A program made the translations under genes and the position numbers. From an uncultured Lachnospiraceae bacterium (lineage in GTDB: Bacteria; Bacillota; Clostridia; Lachnospirales; Lachnospiraceae), in NCBI GenBank assembly GCA_958446555.1, contig CAUCWU010000018.1, positions 1 through 14,815 of the forward strand: a stretch of 14,815 bases of DNA, in the 5' to 3' direction. The notes under the pieces were generated by a model. The model had not been told where the DNA came from. It did not search any database and saw only the letters and a list, made by a program, of their open reading frames with translations. Below are positions 8,144-14,716 of this stretch, in pieces. Positions within the stretch are counted from its first letter, which is position 1. Each line of letters starts with the position of its first letter.

Positions 8144-11086
8144 TTTCATAGAACTGGATTTTTTATCATCAGAGATTGTTTCAAATGACAAGTTGCAGGA
8201 TAAAATATCACCAGTTTGCATCATGACAGCTGGTCGCATATAGTTGCCTTGTGTTAGTCTTGGATAATTATAATCGCGGCTGACAACCATGCCGATGCGA
8301 GGTGGATATTGTGGATGGATGAGTTCGACCGAGTCAATCGAGATCCATGTATCCTGTGAGACGGCTTCTTTTGTACCAGAAACGATCACTTTACACTCAT
8401 GAAGACCGAGTGTAAGTTGATTGGTATGAAAAAGAGGCTGATGGAATCGCTTCTCATAGCCACGACTCATGCCAGGCATCTGGACAAGTGGTGTGTGTTG
8501 GTTGATATTTTTTGCAACTAATTTTCCATCAATCCAGATGTCGCATAAGCCATGTATGCGATCAGTAGAGCCAAAAATCGTAAGCCCGGTGCCATAAAAG
8601 TGAATAGAACAGAAGGCTCCTAAGTCTTTTGCCATCAGTTCAACCGAATTTTCTTGCCCAGCCTTGTCATTGATTAGATACCACTCTCCATCAAAGAAAA
8701 TGTGACAAAGATCGTTGCTAAAGCTGGTATCATTAGCGGCATCAGAGCAAAGAGCCTTCATTGACAGGAGGCAGTGCGGATCAGGAGATTCAATAAGACG
8801 AATGCTTTGGCCGTTTTCTGGGTGTAGTCTTAATGCAATTTGGTCGTTTGACGAATGAACGCAGGCATCGATTAAATTAGCCTTTCGAGAGGTAAAGTCA
8901 GCGTGGTTTTCTTTATAAGCGATGCCACGAGGGCGACCAACATGATCGGAAGGATATTGGTTCCACAGCGCATTTCTGCTCCAGAAAAGCGTATCAATGG
9001 CGGCAGGAAGAAGATAGAAAATTCCATATTCGTCTAGTCCACCTGGATCTAAGCCGATTCCAGCTTTGACCTCGTGTGGCATAGATTTTCCAACAGAATC
9101 AATATGGCAGGAGGTTGTAAGACTGGCATCCTCATACAGACATAGCAAAAAGGTGACAGAACAACAAGATCCGTAGCGACCACGAATCGTCAAAAGCAGT
9201 CCGTGATCAATCGTTTCATCCGAAAGAGAAATCAGTTCCCATGGTTCAAGGAAAAAGCGACCAGTGTTCAAAAATGGTCCTTCACAGATAATGGGTTTGT
9301 GATCGAGAAAAACACCTGTCAGTAATCCCGTATTCGGATTTACAAAGGCAAGCAGATGCTGGTTCTTTATTGTCCAACTGTCATTTGCCTTGTGAACTGT
9401 AATAGGGTCTTCAAAGTAAGCCATCGCAACATGCCAATATTCTGGTTTTGGCTTATGAGAAGAATCTAGTATGCCATAGCAGAAGTTCAAAAGAGAAGGA
9501 GAGAAGTTGCCGTTCTCATCGACGGCTGCCATGACAGCGCCACCAAGTGCACCAGGCGTGTGGCGAATAGTATCGTAGCAGCGTTTCATACTTTCCCCCC
9601 AGAATTCATGAATGCCGTCATCTGTCTCAAGCTTATCGCGATCATAGACGGGAACCAGTGCATAGGCGTCGTGAAGGACTGGAATTTGAAGCTCTTGTGC
9701 TTTTCCAAGTGCATAACCGATTGGATTGTCAGCTCCTTGCGTGTGGAAAATTACCATCTGGTCATAGCAGACATCGGCAGGAAGATTCCAGGCACTGTAG
9801 TCGACTGTCCAGACATCAGGAATCCATTCATCTTGTGGGATTGTCATTGGAAGGTGAAAATTGATCAGACGGTTTGGATCTAGACTTCGAATCAACTGTT
9901 TTCCGAGGGCAAACTGGTCGCCCCAGACGCAGTTGTGACCGAGACACCATAAAAGCACGCAAGGGTGGGAACGCCCAGCCAAAACCATTTCTTGAAACTG
10001 TTCAAGAAAGAGTGGGCGAAGTGCAGGAGCATTTTGAAAGGCAGGAAGAGATTGACCGACCTCTTCAATAGGCGCGCTCTGCTCAACCAGAATGCCGTAT
10101 TGGTCACACAGGGAAAGAAGCTCTTCACTAAAAGGATAGTAGAGACTTCGTAAATAATTGACATGAGCTTTCTGAAACAGCATGAGATCAGAAGAAAGAT
10201 CGTACCCTTCGCTCGTGAGTGGTTCTCGGTAAGCAAGACCGCGTAGCTTCAGTGGTGCTCCATTGAAAAGAATCGTTTGCCCTTGCTTTTCAATCTGACA
10301 AAGGCCAACCATGCGCTCACAGCTTTCTAACAAAGTATGATTTTTAAAAATGGAAAAGAGAATGCGATAGAGGTAGGGATCTTCTGAGGACCACGGATGG
10401 GCCGCATCAGACGGAACAAAAAGATGTACTTCGTTTGAAATTGCCTGCTCAAAGGAAAGTGAGCAGGAATTGATCAAAAGACCTTCTTTTGTTTGAAGCT
10501 CAATCGAAATAGAAAGCTCATCAGACGCATCAGGGCTAGAATTGTCAGCGAGTTCAGAATGTAATAGCAGTGGGCAGGATACAAGAAACTGCCATTCATC
10601 GTGATTGTTTTTTTGACTTCGTATCTGTAAGTCGCGAAAACAGATCGAAGAAGTTGCGACCAGACGAATACTGCCGAGAATACCAGCTTTTTGATAGGGG
10701 CTGGTTGTAGTGTAGTCAGCCTCTAGCTGTAAAATAGCACGAAGAGAAACCATAGTTGAATTTTGTGGGGACAACTTAGAAAAAAGTGGTGTCAGCTCTA
10801 ATTGCCAGTCAGTAAAGCTTCCGTAGTGGGAGCAGGATACAAAATTGCCATCAGATGCAAAAACCGTAAGAGTGGCTTTGCAGCCAACTCGAAAGAGTTG
10901 CAAAAACAATCTGTGATCGGTGTTGGCATAGCGAGTGGGAATTGACAGATTGGCTTCAAAGTGGCCAGGTTGTAGCTCGATGAAATTTTCTGATACCGAT
11001 TGGACAAAAGAACGGAAACCATCTGGCATCGGACAAGGAATGGGTGACGTGGCCTTAGATGTAACGGTTTGAGTAAATGTTTCCAT
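8126..11086 (-). CDS. GH2-fold protein lacking both catalytic glutamates (probable pseudo-glycosidase), paralogue of the downstream GH2
   Basis: Numbered from the ATG at 11086, the protein has 986 residues and aligns with the neighbouring 1160-residue GH2 through the TIM barrel and C-terminal domains. Matching stretches include DPNRLINFHLPMT with DPTRVTKFSYPMT, and GALGGAVMAAVDE with GALGGAIWAGIDE. Where the partner has WSLCNESFGG, this protein has WCLGHNCVWG, so the acid/base Glu is Asn385. Where the partner has HDEYVHVP, it has HDAYALVP, so the nucleophile is Ala474. Active-site His and Trp are Tyr316 and Met519. The DUF4981-like domain 4 is missing: the barrel ends near residue 560 and the small-chain-like sandwich begins near 580. 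A C-terminal lectin-like sandwich remains. The frame is intact, without stops or frameshifts, so this is not a decaying pseudogene. No signal peptide is seen. A sugar-binding, regulatory or scaffolding role beside the active paralogue is inferred. Classical GH2 catalysis is very unlikely, though an unconventional activity cannot be excluded. The start is uncertain: TTG 11158 and ATG 11125 are in-frame alternatives. Confidence 0.85.
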   Translation of the reverse strand: METFTQTVTSKATSPIPCPMPDGFRSFVQSVSENFIELQPGHFEANLSIPTRYANTDHRLFLQLFRVGCKATLTVFASDGNFVSCSHYGSFTDWQLELTPLFSKLSPQNSTMVSLRAILQLEADYTTTSPYQKAGILGSIRLVATSSICFRDLQIRSQKNNHDEWQFLVSCPLLLHSELADNSSPDASDELSISIELQTKEGLLINSCSLSFEQAISNEVHLFVPSDAAHPWSSEDPYLYRILFSIFKNHTLLESCERMVGLCQIEKQGQTILFNGAPLKLRGLAYREPLTSEGYDLSSDLMLFQKAHVNYLRSLYYPFSEELLSLCDQYGILVEQSAPIEEVGQSLPAFQNAPALRPLFLEQFQEMVLAGRSHPCVLLWCLGHNCVWGDQFALGKQLIRSLDPNRLINFHLPMTIPQDEWIPDVWTVDYSAWNLPADVCYDQMVIFHTQGADNPIGYALGKAQELQIPVLHDAYALVPVYDRDKLETDDGIHEFWGESMKRCYDTIRHTPGALGGAVMAAVDENGNFSPSLLNFCYGILDSSHKPKPEYWHVAMAYFEDPITVHKANDSWTIKNQHLLAFVNPNTGLLTGVFLDHKPIICEGPFLNTGRFFLEPWELISLSDETIDHGLLLTIRGRYGSCCSVTFLLCLYEDASLTTSCHIDSVGKSMPHEVKAGIGLDPGGLDEYGIFYLLPAAIDTLFWSRNALWNQYPSDHVGRPRGIAYKENHADFTSRKANLIDACVHSSNDQIALRLHPENGQSIRLIESPDPHCLLSMKALCSDAANDTSFSNDLCHIFFDGEWYLINDKAGQENSVELMAKDLGAFCSIHFYGTGLTIFGSTDRIHGLCDIWIDGKLVAKNINQHTPLVQMPGMSRGYEKRFHQPLFHTNQLTLGLHECKVIVSGTKEAVSQDTWISIDSVELIHPQYPPRIGMVVSRDYNYPRLTQGNYMRPAVMMQTGDILSCNLSFETISDDKKSSSMKGEYQS

Positions 11087-11110
11087 AAGATCTAAAAAGT
11101 CTCCTTTCGT
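11084..11110 (-). promoter_or_regulatory. Ribosome binding site used to choose start 11086 (unusually long spacing)
   Basis: CGAAAGGAG (GGAG at 11104-11101) is the only good Shine-Dalgarno sequence near the 5' end of this gene, and lies 14 bases before the ATG at 11086-11084, longer than the usual 5-10. No ATG, GTG or TTG in frame lies at better spacing. ATG 11125 and TTG 11158 lack any convincing ribosome site. The start is therefore the best available but not certain. Confidence 0.55.
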
Positions 11111-11220
11111 AAACGATACTTTCATAAATGCACGAAACAGGCTGACACCACAATTCAATTTGTGAACAGTGATGTCACCCTGTCAGTTTATAAAATCATT
11201 TTTATCAATTACAATAGCGA
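11087..11220 (-). other. Intergenic leader before the GH2 pair, with palindromes
   Basis: The 134 bases between the solute-binding protein stop and the preferred GH2-like start contain, besides the candidate promoter, several symmetric elements. GTGATGTCAC (11169-11178) is a GTGA-TCAC dyad that would overlap the predicted transcription start. CTGACA (11142-11147) and TGTCAG (11181-11186) form a 6-bp inverted repeat enclosing a smaller stem, CACAA (11149-11153) with TTGTG (11160-11164). TCGTAAACGA at 11107-11116, a perfect 10-bp dyad, borders the ribosome site. No terminator-like U-tract is present, so read-through from the transporter genes is expected. Their roles as operators or RNA structure are inferences. 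Confidence 0.35.
11187..11214 (-). promoter_or_regulatory. Candidate sigma-A promoter upstream of the GH2 pair
   Basis: On the - strand a TTGTAA (11214-11209) is followed, after a 16-base spacer, by TATAAA (11192-11187). These match the sigma-A consensus at 4 of 6 and 5 of 6 positions. It lies just after the stop codon of the solute-binding protein and would start RNA near 11180, giving a leader of roughly 95 bases before ATG 11086. It could let the GH2 pair be expressed separately from the transporter. The surrounding sequence is AT-rich, so a chance match is possible. Confidence 0.45.
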
Positions 11221-12753
11221 TTACTGTGCATTTTTTGCTTCAAAGTAAGTATTTAACTGAGAAGCAATTTCTTCCTTAATCTCGTCAAGGCCAGCGGTCT
11301 CTGCCATAGACTCGAATTCGCTAAGCCAGCTATCAATATCATCGGCTAAGCCAAGCTGAAGAAGCGGAATGTACTGAGTATAGATCTCAGACAGACTTGC
11401 CCATGCATCGGAGATGTTGGTAGTGGAGAAGGAGAAACCAACAGTTGGGCTATCAACAGAAATTTTCTTCCACTCATCCATGATCTCAAGCTGTGTTGGG
11501 AAGGTTCCCTCCTGATCCATTTCAAGTCCAGAATTCTTTAAGCCCCAAGATACAGCAGCGCCGTAGGACCAAGTTCCGTAATGCTCAGCCTGGCTCCAAG
11601 TACCATCATCGTTTAATGTGATATGGTAATCCGGGATACCGTAACGAGCGGTAACATAAGCGTCAGGATCGTTCTTTAAAACATCCAGAGCCATCAGAGC
11701 ACGCTCTACGTTCTTGGAAGTATATGGAATTGCATAACCGTCGCCATCGTAAACAGCAGTGGATACTTGATCCATGTTGAGATCGTAAAGCTCTGGTTTC
11801 CACTCTGGGTTAGATTGAAGGATTGAGTTTGCAACAGAACCGCAGGTACCAAGATTTTCAATATAAACAGCAGAGGTGCCATTCAACATGGAATCTTTGA
11901 CATCAGTTTGATTGTTAATAGAACTCATAGACCAATCGCCATCAGCTGCACACTGCTTCATCTGCTCAGCAAAAGCCTTGAATTCATCGGACTCATATAA
12001 GAAGAAAATGTCATCAGCTGTGTAGTCGGTCTTTCCTTCCTCGTATTTGTAGTAGAAATAGTTGTTATCAACAGAGATCAGATCATTTCCGGTGCAGGCA
12101 ATCATATCCTGAAGCTTTTTGCCGTTCATAGAAGCATTGTAAGCATAGGAAACGCCGGAGTCTGGGTCAGCTGCAACTGCTGCCATATAGGCGTACAGGT
12201 CGTCTAAAGACTTTAATTCGTCCAGACCATATTTTTCTCTCAAATCACCGCGGATGACAACGCAAGGATGACCATAACCGATCTTGTTACATGGCATATA
12301 ATAGAGCTTTCCGTCAATCATACCCTGTGTATAGGATGCCTCGGCCTGGCTCTTGTAGGTTTCTGGCATATACTGCTGAATCATATCATCTGTAATTTCA
12401 AGAAAGGCGCCCTTGCCGGCTTCATCGGTGTAGAAGCACCAGCCAGAAGTATAGATCAGATCAATTGATTCACCACCAGCCAAAAGAAGAGAGTAGTTGG
12501 TGCTATAGTCAGACATGCTGAGTGCCTTGAAGTTTATAGTTGCATTGATCTTGTCCTCCATGATTTCATTGAGTCGATCAAAGATCATCTGCTCATCGCC
12601 GTACTCGCCACCGACATAGTAGAGAGTCAAGTCAACGTGCTCGGAAACATCATTTCCATTGTACTCTTTTGTGGTTTCAGCCATTACTGGAAATGCGCTC
12701 AGTGCTGTCATAGCAGCCATTGCGAGGGGAATTAGTTTGTGTGTCTTTTTCAT
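11221..12753 (-). CDS. Extracellular sugar ABC transporter solute-binding protein (LplA/DUF3502 type), without lipobox
   Basis: The 510-residue protein begins with a signal peptide: MKKTHK, a hydrophobic stretch to about residue 22 and a signal-peptidase-I-like site VMA-ET at about 25-26. The mature part is of the family 1 solute-binding fold (LTLYYVGGEYGDEQMIF; LLLAGGESIDLIYTSGW), and the last roughly 130 residues resemble the DUF3502 tail of LplA-type binding proteins (VGFSFSTTNISDAWASLSE; YIPLLQLGLADDIDSWLSEF). Its role would be capturing an oligosaccharide and delivering it to the two permeases encoded just upstream in the same operon. Binding proteins of monoderm bacteria are usually lipoproteins anchored through a cysteine right after the signal peptide. 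Here there is no cysteine in the first 100 residues, so anchoring by lipid is not predicted. The ATG has an AAGGAGG 6 bases upstream, one of the strongest ribosome sites in the window, preceded by a long hairpin, both fitting high expression. The ligand is unknown. Confidence 0.92.
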   Translation of the reverse strand: MKKTHKLIPLAMAAMTALSAFPVMAETTKEYNGNDVSEHVDLTLYYVGGEYGDEQMIFDRLNEIMEDKINATINFKALSMSDYSTNYSLLLAGGESIDLIYTSGWCFYTDEAGKGAFLEITDDMIQQYMPETYKSQAEASYTQGMIDGKLYYMPCNKIGYGHPCVVIRGDLREKYGLDELKSLDDLYAYMAAVAADPDSGVSYAYNASMNGKKLQDMIACTGNDLISVDNNYFYYKYEEGKTDYTADDIFFLYESDEFKAFAEQMKQCAADGDWSMSSINNQTDVKDSMLNGTSAVYIENLGTCGSVANSILQSNPEWKPELYDLNMDQVSTAVYDGDGYAIPYTSKNVERALMALDVLKNDPDAYVTARYGIPDYHITLNDDGTWSQAEHYGTWSYGAAVSWGLKNSGLEMDQEGTFPTQLEIMDEWKKISVDSPTVGFSFSTTNISDAWASLSEIYTQYIPLLQLGLADDIDSWLSEFESMAETAGLDEIKEEIASQLNTYFEAKNAQ

Positions 12754-12786
12754 AAGATACCTCCTTAAAAGAATCGTGTATATGAT

Positions 12787-12833
12787 CCGGCTGCAAAATT
12801 ATGAAGATACTTTCATAATACTTTGCAGCTCGG
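12787..12833 (-). promoter_or_regulatory. Long intergenic hairpin before the solute-binding protein gene
   Basis: In the 99-base gap between the second permease and the binding protein, GCTGCAAA (12790-12797) pairs with TTTGCAGC (12822-12829), and ATTATGAA (12798-12805) with TTCATAAT (12812-12819). The loop is 6 bases, with a 2-base bulge at 12820-12821. CCG (12787-12789) and CGG (12831-12833) extend the stem past a single-base bulge, giving 19 bp in all. No U-tract follows on the - strand, so it is probably not a terminator. Its place, about 35-80 bases before the start codon, suits an mRNA processing or stabilising element that raises binding protein output relative to the permeases, as known for other binding-protein operons. 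Partial attenuation is the alternative. Confidence 0.65.
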
Positions 12834-12852
12834 ACAGGAACGAAGTAAATGA

Positions 12853-13743
12853 TTAGCCTTTGACGGCACCAAGTGTAAGACCTTTGATAAAATATCGCTG
12901 TACGAATGGGTACAGTAGAAGAATCGGTCCGGTAACGATAACAGTTAATGCCATTTTCATAGATTCAATCGGCACTGTATTAATGACCTCGCCGGATTCG
13001 GCAGCGATTTGGCGAAGTGCCTGTGCATCGTTGATCAGCTTGTAAAGAAGATATTGTAAGCTGTATAAATTGCTATCATTAATGAAAAGCATGGTGTTAT
13101 ACCAGCTGTTCCAGTAACCAAGAGCGGTGAATAATCCGATTGTAGCAATTACAGGAGTGGACAGTGGCCAAATCAGCTTGATAAAGATTTGGAAATCGCC
13201 AGCACCATCAATCTTTGCAGATTCTGTAATTTCGTAAGGGATGCCGGAGACAAAGCCCTTTACTAGAATGATGTTCCAGACGGAAACTAGGCTAGGCACA
13301 ATCAGAGCAAGAATGTTGTCTTTAAAGCCAAGAGCAATGCAGACCATATACCAAGGCATCAGACCGCCGCTAAACAAGGTAGTAAAGAAAAAGTAGAAAG
13401 AAAATTTATTGCGCCAGCGGAAATCTTTTCTCATTAGTACATAACCAGTCATCATGTTGATGAAAGTACTTAGGGCAGTGCCGACAACTGTGATAAAAAT
13501 GGTAATACCGTAGGCTCGCACAATCGAGGAAGCATTTTTGAAGATGCTTCGATAACTGTCGAGTGTAGGTTCCTTGGGTATAAATGAGTAGCCGTAGCGG
13601 GCAATTTCCTGTTCACTGGAAAAGGATGAACCGATTACCAACAGGAAAGGAAGAATGCAAATGATTGCAAATAAAAACAGAAATGGATAACCGATCAGAC
13701 GAAAAAGAAATTCATCTTTCGGCATATGATGACGCTTCTTCAT
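12853..13743 (-). CDS. Sugar ABC transporter permease, CUT1 MalG/LplC type
   Basis: From the ATG at 13743 the protein has 296 residues, usual for this family. An N-terminal membrane segment (about residues 17-40, YPFLFLFAIICILPFLLVIG) is followed by an extracellular loop with SSFSSEQEIARYGYSFIPKE and then five more hydrophobic stretches. The cytoplasmic EAA loop, which docks the ATPase, is seen at about residue 174 (ITESAKIDGAGDFQIFIKLI, then WPLSTP). The C-terminal ending FVQRYFIKGLTLGAVKG is characteristic of LplC/YtcP-like permeases that work with DUF3502-type binding proteins. It would form the membrane channel as a heterodimer with the upstream permease. The chosen start is preceded by AAAAGGAG at 8-base spacing. 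A longer reading from 13788 would overlap the upstream gene and has no ribosome site. The gap to the upstream permease stop is 22 bases. No ATPase gene is present nearby. Confidence 0.94.
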   Translation of the reverse strand: MKKRHHMPKDEFLFRLIGYPFLFLFAIICILPFLLVIGSSFSSEQEIARYGYSFIPKEPTLDSYRSIFKNASSIVRAYGITIFITVVGTALSTFINMMTGYVLMRKDFRWRNKFSFYFFFTTLFSGGLMPWYMVCIALGFKDNILALIVPSLVSVWNIILVKGFVSGIPYEITESAKIDGAGDFQIFIKLIWPLSTPVIATIGLFTALGYWNSWYNTMLFINDSNLYSLQYLLYKLINDAQALRQIAAESGEVINTVPIESMKMALTVIVTGPILLLYPFVQRYFIKGLTLGAVKG

Positions 13744-13759
13744 AGTGGACACTCCTTTT
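13741..13759 (-). promoter_or_regulatory. Ribosome binding site fixing the permease start at 13743
   Basis: GAAAAGGAG (GGAG at 13755-13752) lies 8 bases before the ATG at 13743-13741. This favours the shorter 296-residue permease over the in-frame start at 13788, which would overlap the preceding gene by 23 bases. Confidence 0.85.
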
Positions 13760-13765
13760 CGGTAA

Positions 13766-14716
13766 TCAGAACAGTGAATAGTCGGCATTCTTGCGCTTTA
13801 CAATCCAGTTTGCGATAATGATTGTGATAAAGCAAAGAACAGACTGATATAAACCAATCGCAACAGTTTGACCGACATCAGAAGCCTTCAGTGTCAGGCG
13901 GAATACATAGGTATCAATGACGTCAGTGTAATTAAACAGCATTCCATTTTGACCGACCAGTTGGTAGAAAAGGTCCAGATTTCCACGGAAAATTTTTCCG
14001 AGTGCCAGAAGAGTCAATGTGATGACAGTCGGTGTCAGCTCTGGAAGTGTGACATAACGAATTTTCTGGAAAATGTTGGCACCATCGATAGAGGCAGCCT
14101 CCATAATAGAACCATCAATGCCGACAATAGAAGCTAAATATACGACCATGCCATAGCCAACACCCTTCCAAGCATTAAAGAAAATAATGATGAATGGCCA
14201 GTAGCCTCCTTGGCTGTAAAAATTGATTCGATCAATTCCCATTCGACTTAAAATGGAATTTAGTGTACCGGTTTCGTAGTTTAAAAGGCTATAAGCAATT
14301 GATCCAACGATGACCCAAGAAATAAAATAAGGAAGAAAAATACAGGATTGAATCAACTTTTTTAGCTTTTTGTGGCACATTTCATTTAAGACAATTGCAA
14401 AAAATACTTCCAAAAATGTACTACTCAGAATAAAAGCAATATTGTAGAGAGCAGTGTTTCTTGTAACCATCAGTGCCTTTCCTGATTTGAAGAAAAATTG
14501 GAAGTTTTTTAAACCGACCCAAGCACTTCCAAAGATTCCCTGCTGGTAATTATACTTTTTAAAAGCAATAATGGTTCCGGCCATCGGGATGTAATTAAAA
14601 ATAAAAACCAAAACGACAGCTGGAAGAAGCATAAGTAGCAGAGTTCGTCTTTTATAAACTTCCTGGAAAAATCCAGTTTTTTTCGGCCGAGGAATCGGCG
14701 GTTGATTCTTTTTCAC
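13766..14716 (-). CDS. Sugar ABC transporter permease, CUT1 MalF/LplB type
   Basis: This 316-residue membrane protein starts with GTG at 14716, preceded by AAGGAGG at 7-base spacing (14730-14724). A basic cytoplasmic N-terminus (MKKNQPPIPRPKKTGF) leads into a first membrane segment at about 27-47 (LLLMLLPAVVLVFIFNYIPM), and about five more follow. The EAA docking loop begins at E206 (EAASIDGANIFQKIRYVTLP), a near-perfect match to the family consensus. The C-terminus IVKRKNADYSLF is typical of LplB-type permeases. It should pair with the following MalG-type permease and a shared ATPase to import an oligosaccharide captured by the binding protein two genes downstream. It is the first gene of the - strand operon visible here. 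The 99 bases upstream hold no other gene, so the operon may begin with it or with a regulator beyond the window. Confidence 0.95.
   Translation of the reverse strand: MKKNQPPIPRPKKTGFFQEVYKRRTLLLMLLPAVVLVFIFNYIPMAGTIIAFKKYNYQQGIFGSAWVGLKNFQFFFKSGKALMVTRNTALYNIAFILSSTFLEVFFAIVLNEMCHKKLKKLIQSCIFLPYFISWVIVGSIAYSLLNYETGTLNSILSRMGIDRINFYSQGGYWPFIIIFFNAWKGVGYGMVVYLASIVGIDGSIMEAASIDGANIFQKIRYVTLPELTPTVITLTLLALGKIFRGNLDLFYQLVGQNGMLFNYTDVIDTYVFRLTLKASDVGQTVAIGLYQSVLCFITIIIANWIVKRKNADYSLF

Noticed and set aside
8126..11086. Calling the inactive GH2-like gene a pseudogene
   Set aside because: No stop codon or frameshift interrupts its 986 codons, its structural motifs are kept, and it has a coupled arrangement with its neighbour. 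Loss is limited to active-site residues and one whole domain.
12787..12833. Hairpin before the binding protein gene as an intrinsic terminator
   Set aside because: Neither strand has a run of U after the stem, and termination there would cut the binding protein off from its permease genes without an evident new promoter.
12853..13788. Longer permease reading starting at 13788
   Set aside because: It would overlap the upstream permease by 23 bases and has no ribosome site; the ATG at 13743 has AAAAGGAG at 8-base spacing and gives the normal family N-terminus.
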